A stretch of 64,000 nucleotides of DNA from Trifolium pratense. Its lineage: Eukaryota > Streptophyta > Magnoliopsida > Fabales > Fabaceae. The first letter of the stretch is position 1. The number at the start of each line of letters is the position of its first letter. Where the stretch lies: NCBI RefSeq assembly GCF_020283565.1, contig NC_060060.1, forward strand, positions 63,969,257 to 64,033,256, written 5' to 3'. The notes below the pieces were generated by a model, which was not told the DNA's origin, did no database searches, and saw only the letters and a program-made list of their open reading frames with translations. Below, piece after piece: positions 11,584 to 21,236 of the stretch. Both the position numbers and the translations under genes were made by a program.

Positions 11584-11911
11584 TGTTGGGAATAATGCCT
11601 AAATATCTTTTTTGGAAGATCTTAGATTTAAATATTATTTAGATTTATATTTAAAATATGATAATATTAGGTTTTATGATTTATATTTCTATTTAGAATA
11701 TTTAAGATTTGTTTAGAATTTATTATAGGATTAGTTTTGTTTTAAAAATATATGATTTGTTTTTATGTAGCTCTATATATAGAGCCATAAGCATGATGAA
11801 TAAAATAAGAACTTTAGTATTCTTCATATAACCCTATATTTGAGGAGAGTTTTCTCCCTAAATTTATATCTCACCAAATTCCGCAATACAAAAACACAAA
11901 AAACCATATCA
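11584..11911 (+). repeat. TRIM 3' LTR
   Basis: Same length as the 5' LTR and no difference seen on direct comparison. It is followed directly by the AAGCT duplication and the remainder of the host MITE. Confidence 0.93.
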
Positions 11912-12059
11912 AAGCTACCTAAAAATAGAAATAGAGCATTTAATGGTAGAAAACATTTAATGTTTAGAAAATTGAATACACCACAAGTTCAATAAATGTT
12001 TTCTACATTTATCTTCTTAACATGTGCCCTTAAGGGTACAAGTTAACATTCTCCTAATT

Positions 12060-12420
12060 ATTATTATTATGCTGCGTTTCTTGTTGTGCAGGTTCTGTAA
12101 CAAAGCATTTCTCACTTCAATCCTTAAGGCGGAGCCTTCCCTTTCCACCGTAACTTCGTCAAAGATGCGACGTGAAAGGTCCATATCCACCAAAATTCGT
12201 GCGTAATGACCAAAAGTGCGGATCACGGGCAAATAACATCCATGGCCGCAAAGAACCAGACCAGGGCTTGAAAGAATCAGGAAAAAGATTCAGATGGCTG
12301 CATCAGATCGCAGAGAAAGGTCCAATCTTACCAAACAGAAGGAAGGTCCAACGGAGTCTGGGCAAAGAAAGTCGTTATAGAAACCCTAGCAGAGCTCCAT
12401 CGTAAAAATTAATACCTCAA
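12060..12420 (-). pseudogene. 5' part of DUF4283-like (zinc-knuckle class) ORF
   Basis: The minus frame ending near 12100 contains RTFGHYARILVDMDLSRRI followed by FDEVTVEREG. This matches the end of the DUF4283 domain that precedes a CCHC knuckle in legume retroelement-derived proteins. The sequence then passes into a partial 132-bp repeat unit (12060-12110) that continues across the nested MITE/TRIM at 9900-10497. Upstream (12235-12420) the frame is interrupted by stops. It was probably captured or carried by the MULE. Family recall only. Confidence 0.55.
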
Positions 12421-13030
12421 ATCAAGTATAACCAGACCATGTTTAATTCGAAATCAGTTACAAGAAAACTTAAATCTATGAGAAACTTTGCTTCCAGATC
12501 CGACTTATTTGTTTTTCAAAGATGATGGTAAGATTTAATTTTAAGGACTTGACCCAATCCGACGACGATGGATGTTACTTGTATGACGGCCATGGTCTTG
12601 TCCTCTAAGCTTTGACAGAATCGGTCATGGCTTGAAAACTCCATTGAAGCATGACGAGAGAATGAATTGGGTGAGTGAGAGAAAAAAATCATGTGCAGTG
12701 AAGACTATTATAATATTGTAAGGAAAAGTTTGATCTCAACCATTAGATGTTTTTTTTCCACATGGCACTCACCCATTTAATCTATGAGCTAAATGGAGGC
12801 ATCCTCAAATGGAGGGAACCTGCACCCGTTGTCATTACGCTCTTAATGAATAAAATATGTATAGGAATCCTATAACTTTTGAAATAAAGAAAAGGTTAAG
12901 GGTGGTTAGTTAGGTCCTAGCATATTAATCAAGCATTATCTTAAAACTAATGTGGCCCATGGTCGGTGCCATGACAACAAAGAATGGCCTCTTTCACAAT
13001 CACATTCATTTTATTATTGTAAACTCTTCA

Positions 13031-13037
13031 TATATAA
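13031..13037 (+). promoter_or_regulatory. TATA box of the TIP gene
   Basis: TATATAA, 126 bp upstream of the ATG at 13157, which leaves room for a 5' UTR of about 95 bases. Confidence 0.55.
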
Positions 13038-13156
13038 TACCATAGCAAAGAATTCTTATGCAAGACATCAATTAATAGTTGATTAGATAAGTTCAAAACA
13101 CCTTAGTCTTGAGTTAATTAAGCTAGCTCTCCTTAGTTTTCAAGTGATTTGCCAAA

Positions 13157-15017
13157 ATGGTGAAGATAACTTTTGGTACATTTGACGACTCTTTTAGCAT
13201 TGCTTCCATTAAGGCATATCTCTCAGAGTTCATTGCCACTCTGATTTTTGTGTTTGCGGGAGTTGGATCAGCCATTGCTTACAGTAAGTAGTGTTAAAGT
13301 GTGACTTTTATTTTTTGTCAAGAGATAAGAGGAATAGGTTGCGTAGTCTCCAGAGGTTTATAATTTTTTTTTCCGTCTCACATAATATTTGTCTCAAATC
13401 GTTCAAGTCACACATAGAATATGAGAAATGAGTACACTTAATAAGTCACCAACATTGTTCATGTCACGTCAATAACATAACAGGCACGTGTTTTTGTCAC
13501 GAAATATTTGAACAATGGTATTGACCTGATGTGCACGTAATAAGACTTAAAGGACCTATGCGATATAAATGTTGTTGTGAAGGAATAATCTGATATAATC
13601 AAACAACTTAAAGGACTAAAAGACTTATTTTGCTTTTTCATTAAGTCAAAATATTGCAATATTGGCAAAAACATAAGCTTATAGTTGGTACAAGTGTACA
13701 AGGAATGATGAAATGTGGTGGTTTTGTATTATGCAGATGAGCTTACATCAGATGCAGCCTTGGATCCAGCAGGTTTAGTGGCAGTAGCTGTGGCTCATGG
13801 ATTTGCACTATTTGTTGGTGTCGCCATCGCGGCCAACATCTCAGGTGGACATTTGAACCCCGCTGTCACTTTTGGATTAGCTATTGGAGGCAACATCACC
13901 ATCCTAACTGGTTTCTTCTATTGGATTGCCCAATTGCTTGGTTCAATTGTTGCATCTCTCCTCCTCAGCTATGTCACCTCTAAGGTATATTAAAAAGGCT
14001 TTGTCTAATGTGCAAGAGTGACTTAAGTCTTACACCATGCAAGACATTATTTTATTCGTTAGATGCATCAAGATCTATCATACCATCTTGCGATTGTAAA
14101 ACTAATGATAACATAATTTTAAGAATTATTTGTTTTAATTTTCTATTTTCCCGCTCGTGGCTGCGTACAAATTAATTTGTTTCAATGTTGGTCATAATTT
14201 CGATTATACCTTCCGAATTTATTTGTGCAAATTTTTTTTTTTGAGAAAAGGATAACAAGAGTTTCAGAATGAAGAGATGAACTTTTCAAGTGACAGAGGA
14301 GAGAGAACGAAAAATTAATTCTTTAACTAATTAATAAAAAATTGAATAAAAAAACTAAATAATATGATACTACGGTACATGTAACAATGTTATAGGTTAA
14401 TTTGATCCAATGGACATAACAAGTCTTGCACGGTGCAAGACTTAACTTACTCTTGCACAGTAGACTTCGCTTATTAAAAAATATGTTACACATTAATAAG
14501 TTCTTTTACTCTTAATCCTAAAACAACAAGGATTCAGAGTTCAATCGAGAGATGAATATAGTGTAATAAATGATTGTTTCAGTCAAAACTTGATTTCGAA
14601 TTCTTACAAACGATTAGTTAACTGTTGGATGTATATTTGCAGAGTGTTCCAACCCATGGAGTGGCTGCTGGATTGAACCCTATTGCAGGATTAGTGTTTG
14701 AGATTGTTATAACATTTGGGTTGGTTTACACTGTTTATGCCACAGCAGCTGACCCTAAAAAGGGTTCATTGGGTACCATTGCACCTATTGCTATTGGGTT
14801 CGTTGTGGGTGCCAACATCTTAGCGGCCGGTCCATTCAGTGGCGGTTCAATGAACCCGGCTCGCTCATTCGGTCCAGCTGTGGTTAATGGAAACTTTGCT
14901 GATAACTGGATCTACTGGGTTGGCCCATTGATAGGAGGAGGCTTGGCTGGGTTGATTTATGGTGACATCTTCATTGGTTCATATGCCCCAGCACCATCAA
15001 CTGAAACATACCCTTAG
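13157..15017 (+). CDS. TIP2: Tonoplast intrinsic protein, TIP2 (delta-TIP) aquaporin
   Basis: Exons 13157-13283, 13737-13984 and 14643-15017 join to 249 codons. The start is [13 protein letters not shown] and the end is [10 protein letters not shown]. Both pore motifs are intact: [12 protein letters not shown] in the second exon and [12 protein letters not shown] in the third, within six hydrophobic segments. Length and two-intron structure match the TIP family. The helix-2 His (VAHGFALF), the Ile in [12 protein letters not shown], and the Gly and Arg around the second NPA fit the His-Ile-Gly-Arg filter of TIP2, known to pass water and ammonia across the vacuolar membrane. The subfamily is supported by the FDDSF start and the [19 protein letters not shown] segment. 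Member number is not assigned. Confidence 0.95.
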
Positions 15018-15992
15018 AATGAGCAATTGTTGTCGTTGGTCCTTTCAAGCTTAAACTTTGTTCACTGTTTGCTTGCTGTTTTGAACCTCTTGGGTTTTTT
15101 CTTTCAAAAAAAGAAAGCTGTAACTTCTATCATCAATCCGCACTGTTTGTAATAAATTTGTAAACTATAAAAGTATGAATGAAGGTCCCTTTGTTTTGAT
15201 CTGAAATATTGTTACATTCTCAAACACTACTCAACTACTAGAAACTAACAAACTATTGCCCAGTTTTAGTAGTAATCACTAGCTTCTACATACAGAGCAC
15301 TGTACTAACTCGCCTACCACCGAAGTGTTAAACCAAAATATTCGATAAATTGGAGTAATGTACTGTGTACACTACAGAATAGCCTACCTTGGAATAACCT
15401 ACCAAAGGAAAAGTAGAACCAGTGTTCACTTGGTAGTGTTATTCACGGTAGACACTAATTGAAATCAAACAAAGAACACTGGTGCATACACCAGTACACC
15501 GTGATTTTGAAAAACTACACTTTATAGCTTCAAACAAAATTACACTGTACCGTGATTTTGTTAAACCCTTTCAAAGTGGGATTAAACAAACAGAAACATT
15601 ATTTGGTGAAGTAACAGTTAACAGAAAGTAAATAATTCTTGGTGAAATAACCGCAACCGTCACTGGATGAGGGGGGATGAATCAAAATCTCAACCAAATA
15701 ATTCCAGATAACATAATCTAGTGAACAGGTAAACTGCCATGATGATATGATGCAAACCAACAATATGTAATTAACTACCATTTATCAAAATGGTTGTACT
15801 CCGGTGAAATGGAGATCAACAAAAACAGGCTACATAATCGCCAAAATATAACATCAGGTTAATAATATGTAAACAAAAATAGTTCAAAATTAAAGAAATC
15901 TAATAAACCCTGCGTTGAAATTGATAGAAGTATTTTTTGCCTCTGATAACAATGCAAAGAAAAGGCACAAGTCAATCATTTTAGTAGCAGTG
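15018..15992. other. Intergenic between convergent TIP2 and SURF6 genes
   Basis: Contains the TIP2 3' UTR (a likely polyadenylation signal AATAAA at about 15151) and a region with repeated 'tgtaccgtgattttg' words (15480-15570) like those at 1172-1320. No gene seen. Confidence 0.5.
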
Positions 15993-17150
15993 TTAACCGG
16001 AAGCACCATTAATAAAACCTTCCCTGCGACCTTCAAAGCCAGGCCGTAATAGCTTTTTCTCTCTCTTAGCAATCTTCCTCATTTTCTTATCATTAATCCT
16101 CTCAGCTATATTAGTTGACCTTTTCTTTTGCTTCTCTGCCTTCAACTGTTCTCTTGATTGAACTCTCTCTTCCCATTTTTCTGCATTTTTCTCCTGCCTC
16201 TTCTTCCCCTTATGGATGCTTTTCTTTATCAGTTTGGGATCATCATGGACCTTAATTCCTGAAGATCTATCCATCGCCGCTTTCCATGCTTCCTTTTTAG
16301 CAATAGCTTCACCCTTCTCAGGATCATTCTTCTTCACTTCCTCCAACTTCTTAGCTCTTTCAAGTTCCTTGTGCTTTGAAAGTTTTCTCTTCTTCCCTTG
16401 CATTTCATCATTTGCAAGTTTAACATGGCCAAACATAAGCTCCGTTGAAGCCTCAGCAGCATCCTTCTTCGCCTTCTCTTCTGTCTCCTCAGGTGCAGGC
16501 TTACTTTCCTCCGTCTCATTATCCCTCTTGCGTTTCTTATCAAAATGATACCCTCTCCTAGCATCTCTCTCTTCCCTCTTCTTAGCAGCCTTTTCCGGAT
16601 CTGCACAGTTACGACTTGACTTAAACCCTTTAAGCTTGCGATGAAACCTTTCACGAAGTTCTTCATAGGTCACAGACCGATCATCTTCCAGACCCTCAAA
16701 AGGCTTAAGGACATCCTTTTCTTCATCACCGTCATTCACTTTTTCTTTTTCAAACCTTTCCTTGACTTTTTCATTTTCAATCCTTTCCTTGGCTTTTTCT
16801 TTTTCAATCCTTTCCTTGGCTTTTTCTTTTTCAATCCTTTCCTTGACTTTTTCTTTTTCAAACCTTTCCTTGATTATGTCAACTGTGGTTGCAGAAGACT
16901 TATCAGGGTCGAAACGGTTCTTCCGTGACTCCTTAATGTTGTTTCTAGTTTGTTTCTTTGCCTCAGCTTTCTTTTTCTTGTTCATACCCTGAAACCATGG
17001 CTTCTCATCATCAGTTGGCAGATAAAACTTCGCTGGAATGAGGTCAGTCAATTTGTCAAAAAATTTGGCATTCTCTTTAATCACAGACTCCAAATCTTGA
17101 CCAGCATCAACGGCCTCTACAACACCCTTTTGCTTCTTCCTGATCCTCAT
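15993..17150 (-). CDS. SURF6/Rrp14-family ribosome biogenesis protein
   Basis: A single coding exon of 385 codons. I chose the ATG at 17150 (MRIRKKQKGVVEAV) over the GTG at 17153. A 5' UTR intron is likely: an AG acceptor (TTTTATAG) lies just upstream of the ATG, and a donor-bearing leader exon lies around 17655-17820. The N-terminal part carries FFDKLTDLIPAKFYLP and PWFQG, typical of the plant SURF6 N-terminus. The C-terminal half has the family's very basic region, ending INDKKMRKIAKREKKLLRPGFEGRR. The protein is a nucleolar factor for rRNA processing. Residues about 94-138 are five tandem 9-residue ER(I/F)EKEKxK units. Confidence 0.92.
   Translation of the reverse strand: MRIRKKQKGVVEAVDAGQDLESVIKENAKFFDKLTDLIPAKFYLPTDDEKPWFQGMNKKKKAEAKKQTRNNIKESRKNRFDPDKSSATTVDIIKERFEKEKVKERIEKEKAKERIEKEKAKERIENEKVKERFEKEKVNDGDEEKDVLKPFEGLEDDRSVTYEELRERFHRKLKGFKSSRNCADPEKAAKKREERDARRGYHFDKKRKRDNETEESKPAPEETEEKAKKDAAEASTELMFGHVKLANDEMQGKKRKLSKHKELERAKKLEEVKKNDPEKGEAIAKKEAWKAAMDRSSGIKVHDDPKLIKKSIHKGKKRQEKNAEKWEERVQSREQLKAEKQKKRSTNIAERINDKKMRKIAKREKKLLRPGFEGRREGFINGASG
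16738..16872 (-). repeat. 27-bp coding minisatellite in the SURF6 gene
   Basis: Five in-frame 27-bp units encode ERFEKEKVK, ERIEKEKAK, ERIEKEKAK, ERIENEKVK and ERFEKEKVN. They would extend a highly charged helix. Confidence 0.9.
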
Positions 17151-17654
17151 CACTCCAAAATCACCCTATAAAAGCATGAGAGAGTAAAACCACTTTTCTA
17201 ACCGAATAAAATTCTACATGATTAGAATGGTACATAAATAAGATTTTTGAATTTGTTCCCTCCTGAGCTTAACTCGGTTGATAGGTACATATACAGGGGT
17301 CGCGTCTGGGTTCGAAATTCAGACACTCCACTTATTCACCTTTTAAGTGTAGAATTCTAATACTAGGTTAATTGACCAACAAAAAAAAAATCTGTATTTC
17401 AAACTAAAATATTCTACAGAAATAAAGAAGCAAAAAACACAAGGAACACTATATTACTCCTAATTAATACGAAAAAAATAAATAAAAGCAATTAACACAA
17501 GCATTTGGAAATTTGCGATGAAAAGATGATAAATTAGCAGTTTAATTTGAATGATACAGATGATTAAGAAAATAAACAAGCAATTGGTTATATGAAACAG
17601 AATCTGAAATAGTGAAAAGTAAAAAGAGAAAAACTGAAATAGTGAAAGCGTACC

Positions 17655-18690
17655 TATGGGAAGAAGTGGAGATGGGAGTATCAGTGGATGACGAAGGGTT
17701 AGAGTCGACGGAAGGGAAAGGGTGGTGGCGATGGGATGGGGGACGGTAGCAAATTAGGGTTTCCGTGTGTACGAGACACACAGAGGAAAGAGAAAGAGAC
17801 AAAGAATGAGTTGAGTTAACAAACAAATAGTGTGAGTGAGGGCATGGGTTCCGGATTATTTAAAAAATAAAATTAAAAATTATTAAAATGCTAGTACATA
17901 AAATAAAATAAATATTTTTTGACTTATTTTTTTTGTAATATATGTTGTTTGCTCATAAAGATTGATCTTATATTTACAAACAAAGAAAGTATAAGTAATT
18001 CAAATAAAATAAAATGAATGATAGTCAATTTTAATAATTTTTTTGGTTTTATTTAAGAAATAAAATGATTTACTAATTTATCCTTCATCGACTCATTTGC
18101 TCACTCTCTCTTTGCTAACTTACTTCAACCAAACATCACAAATTCACTAGACTCTCAATTCAATTGAGAGAATCCTCTCTCGGTCTTAACTCAACAAACA
18201 ATGTTGATATTATTAAGTTAGATATTCTCACTCAGATGTCGAATTCAAGACCTCACAGTTGTGTTTGAGTTGAAGTAATATTTACTACTTCGTCTTAAAC
18301 AAAAATTTTAAATCAAATATTTTCAAATAACTCGAACCGTAGATCTTGATTTTGATTCAAGTAGTATTATAGCTCCATATTAACTATCAATTCTTCAAAA
18401 AGAATTTCACTATCAAGAGTATAAAATTATCGTATTTTAGATATAAGTATGAAGATGTTTGCAACGTACATTCAAATTCTAAGATAATAATCTTAAAGAT
18501 ATAGGTATACATATCTTGTTCGTGAGTATTTGTTTTTCTATTGTTTAAGACAGACCACATATATAGCATAGATAAGTCATTTTCAAATGTTTTAGACCAT
18601 ATATAGGAAAATGTATGTGACCTTTAATTTAATATATCCAATCCAAATCCTCATATCTATAAAAAGAATATCCAAATAATAAAACTAGTA
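17655..18690. other. Divergent intergenic region between SURF6 and PurU
   Basis: About 17655-17820 is the likely leader exon of SURF6, with a GT donor in minus orientation next to 17653. 17830-18690 is AT-rich with no gene seen. A region with a tRNA B-box-like GGTTCGAAATT (about 17268-17380) lies inside the SURF6 leader intron and resembles the dispersed repeats at 31480 and 32409. Confidence 0.45.
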
Positions 18691-18730
18691 CATGTGGTGG
18701 TGTGTGAATGAACAACCAAAAACAAATGAA

Positions 18731-20402
18731 ATGAACAACATCCGAAGATTGTGTTCTGCTTTCAGCTCCAAACTTGTCAGATTTTCATACAGAAATTACA
18801 GTCACAATTCTGTTTCCAGTTCTTTCCTCACACATGGTATCCATGTCTTTCAATGCCCTGTAAGTCATCACATTCATATTCTCCATCCATTGAATATTTG
18901 AATTATCATAATCCAATGTCACGAGTGAATTTTTTTTATTTTTTATAGGATGCAATTGGAATTGTAGCAAAACTATCAGATTGTATTGCTTCTAATGGTG
19001 GTAACATTCTTGCTGCTGATGTTTTCGTACCACAAAATAAAGGACTTTTTTACTCTAGAACGTACGTACTAATTAGTTGTCTTTTATATTCAAATAAATA
19101 ATGTTATATATGTTACTCATATCATTACAGTGATTTTGTTTTTGATCATGTTAAATGGCCTCGATCACAAATGGAAGATGATTTCTTAAAGATCTCTAAA
19201 AATTTTAATGCTGTGAGATCTATTCTAAGGGTGCCTGCTCTTGATCCTAAATATAAGATTGTTGTTCTAGCATCAAACCAAGTATGTACCTATACATTAT
19301 TAATGTTCTTCTCATGTTATCTTCATAATAATATAGAGCAGCGCTTTGTTACTATCGTTAAGATTCATATCGTCAATCAGAAGACCATTTTTTCGAATCT
19401 TGAATCAAATCTTATGAATCACCAAATACATTCCAGGACCACTGTCTGATTGATTCATTACATGGATGGCAGGATGGAAGACTTCCAGTGGATATAACTT
19501 GTGTAATTAGGTGAAATTTCAGAAACTACTAATCTTTTTTGATATCATTTTTCAATCTTACTCATTGTCTTATATGATACATTTAATAGTAACCATGATA
19601 GAGGTCCAGAAAGCGAAGTGATTCGCTTTCTTGAAAGACACGGCATTCCTTTTCATTATTTAAGAACAACGACAGAGAATAAAAGAGAAGAGGATATCTT
19701 AAAGCTAGTTCAGAATACTGATTTTTTAGTACTTGCAAGGTATATGCAGGTAATTAACTTATTGGAATTTATGCTCTCTTAATGTTAAGTACTATTCCAA
19801 TATCATTTTTTTAAGAGTAAGATATTGTGGCGATTGATTTATTTGTGTAGATAATGTCAACCGACTTTTTAAGAAGTTACGGGAAGGATATAATTAACAT
19901 TCACCATTGCCTGTTGCCATCATTTCGAGGTGGCAATCCATGTAAACAGGTAATCTCATGCATAGATTGTGCAAGTACATGTATAATAATAAGTACTTAT
20001 GCTATAAGCACTTAATTGAGTTGTTTATCCAAAGAGCGTGTAAATGCGTTTAATATGACATATTATCTTGGCAGGCCTATGATGCAGGTGTGAAACTAAT
20101 TGGTGCAACAAGTCATTTTGTGACTGAAGGAGTTGATGCTGGACCTATTATTGAACAAATGGTGACCAAAACTTTTAACTTTGCAAATTGGTTATTCATA
20201 AATCGTGATACAACTTTTTCATTTTTGGAGTAAAATGGTTGAATTTCAACTGCAGGTTGAAAGAGTTTCTCATAGAGATGACTTGCAGAGCTTTGTACAG
20301 AAATCGGAGAATCTTGAGAAACAATGTCTGTCAATGGCAATCAGATCTTATTGCGAGCTTCGAGTATTACCATATGAAGAAAAGAGTACTGTTGTATTTT
20401 AA
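18731..20402 (+). CDS. PURU: Formyltetrahydrofolate deformylase (PurU), organelle-targeted
   Basis: Eight exons join in frame to 319 residues: 18731-18859, 18949-19061, 19131-19281, 19437-19510, 19590-19749, 19851-19949, 20075-20161 and 20256-20402. An in-frame ATG at 18692 would add 13 residues. The basic, Ser-rich start [20 protein letters not shown] suggests a mitochondrial transit peptide. Residues 36-110 form an ACT-type domain ([20 protein letters not shown]). The catalytic half has [11 protein letters not shown] with Asn225 and His227, and [13 protein letters not shown] with Asp263, matching the Asn/His/Asp set of formyl-transfer enzymes. It hydrolyses 10-formyl-THF to THF and formate. 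The residue after the His pair is Cys229, and the usual GGxPAKQA reads GGNPCKQA, both unusual. Confidence 0.93.
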
Positions 20403-21081
20403 GGGCAAACATCAACTATATATATATATATACTGTAATAATGTACCAAAATATGTAATCGAACTACTCACATTATATTCCACTTTAGTAATGAGACTTT
20501 TAGAGATATACACTTTTAACCTGTCAAATTTTTATACCTAAGTACAACTGCAAAATAATGTTATGTTTTTGTCTGGCTTAGGTAATTTGATCTCTAGTTT
20601 TTGCGCATGGAGAAAATTTAGCTGAGAGGGAGAACATTCTTTATGTGCCCAATAGGTTATTCGATGAAAAATCACTCTTAAATGATGGTATACCTTGTAC
20701 CCCTCTAACATGGTTATATAAAAAATATGTGATCAAGGCCAAAAACATAAGCCCGTCTAATGTGATCCAAGCCCATCTATTTTAGAATTCATCCATTGAC
20801 ACATTGACATGTTCCATGCGATACACTTGGCTTATTATATGAGATACATTTGGTTTATTGTATGTTTCACAGTGTCTTGTTGCACGTAGTTCCTTTAACA
20901 CTTGTCTTGTTGCATGTATTTCTTTTGACACTTTTCTTCTTGCATGTAAGCCTCGTAGTTCTTCTTCTCCTATAAATACGATTTCCTAATATACTTGGGA
21001 GCATTCAAGCATTAGAAGTCAAAGTGAGTTTGTGATCTCTAAACAAATTGCTTCTGTTTTCTTTCTGGTTCTGATCCAATA
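20403..21081. other. Intergenic between PurU and the copia element
   Basis: The stretch 20800-20960 contains imperfect tandem words ('gtcttgttgcatgta..ttcttttgacac'), followed by TATA-like CTATAAATACG at 20971. This might be a decayed LTR, but no partner was found. Confidence 0.35.
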
Positions 21082-21229
21082 TGTAGAAAATAATAAGTGA
21101 ATACTGTTGTGTGTTATTCCTCAGCTCAAGGCTGGTTTAAATAAGAAGAGTACAAACATAAAAGGAAATAATAGATAAGCTTAGAATCTCCTAGAAATAA
21201 CAAACTAGGAAACTAAATATTTTCCAACA
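21082..21229 (-). repeat. Copia 3' LTR
   Basis: 148 bp, TGTAGAAAAT..TTTTCCAACA. It is the downstream LTR for the minus-strand element, with the polypurine tract on its inner side. Confidence 0.95.
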
Positions 21230-21236
21230 CCCCCCC

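Larger units (their letters stand above)
10538..11911 (+). mobile_element. TRIM (terminal-repeat retrotransposon in miniature), 1374 bp
   Basis: Two 328-bp LTRs (10538-10865 and 11584-11911), each starting TGTTGGG and ending ATATCA, look identical by eye. The target duplication AAGCT is perfect (10533-10537 and 11912-11916). One base after LTR1, TGGCATCAGAGC (10867-10878) resembles the primer-binding site for initiator tRNA-Met, with one mismatch to TGGTATCAGAGC. A purine-rich tract (AAGGAGGAG) precedes LTR2. The 718-bp interior has no gag or pol frame, so the element depends on proteins in trans. The identical LTRs imply a recent insertion. Confidence 0.95.
10498..12054. mobile_element. MULE-type MITE split by a TRIM insertion
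   Basis: The left part (10498-10537) and right part (11917-12054) together make a MITE of about 178 bp closely matching the one at 4745-4920. The outer flanks carry a perfect 9-bp target duplication, TAATTATTA, at 10489-10497 and 12055-12063, typical of Mutator-type transposition. It inserted into the 132-bp repeat array of the minus-strand ORF and was later interrupted by the TRIM at 10538-11911. Confidence 0.9.
7258..12821 (+). mobile_element. Mutator-like element (MULE) with FAR1-type transposase, hosting nested insertions
   Basis: Long terminal inverted repeats of roughly 100 bp bound this 5.56-kb element. The left end (AGGTTCCCTCATTTGAGGAT, 7258-7355) is the inverse of the right end (about 12722-12821), including GATTAAATGGGTGAGTGCCA. 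No 9-bp target duplication was found, so either the ends are eroded or a boundary is a few bases off. Inside are a plus-strand transposase (8101-9471), a minus-strand DUF4283-like ORF near the right end, and nested later insertions at 10498-12054. Removing those leaves about 4 kb. The element looks non-autonomous today because the transposase is truncated. Confidence 0.85.

Noticed and set aside
11341..11602. Short plus-strand ORFs inside the TRIM
   Set aside because: They follow the repeated polypurine blocks and lack any gag-like motif; TRIMs are non-coding.
7249..12830. 9-bp target duplication for the MULE
   Set aside because: Flanks GTTAACATA-like and GCACCCGTT do not match, so I make no claim.
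20800..21081. Possible solo LTR next to the copia element
   Set aside because: TATA-like and repeated words are suggestive, but there are no clean TG..CA ends or target duplication.
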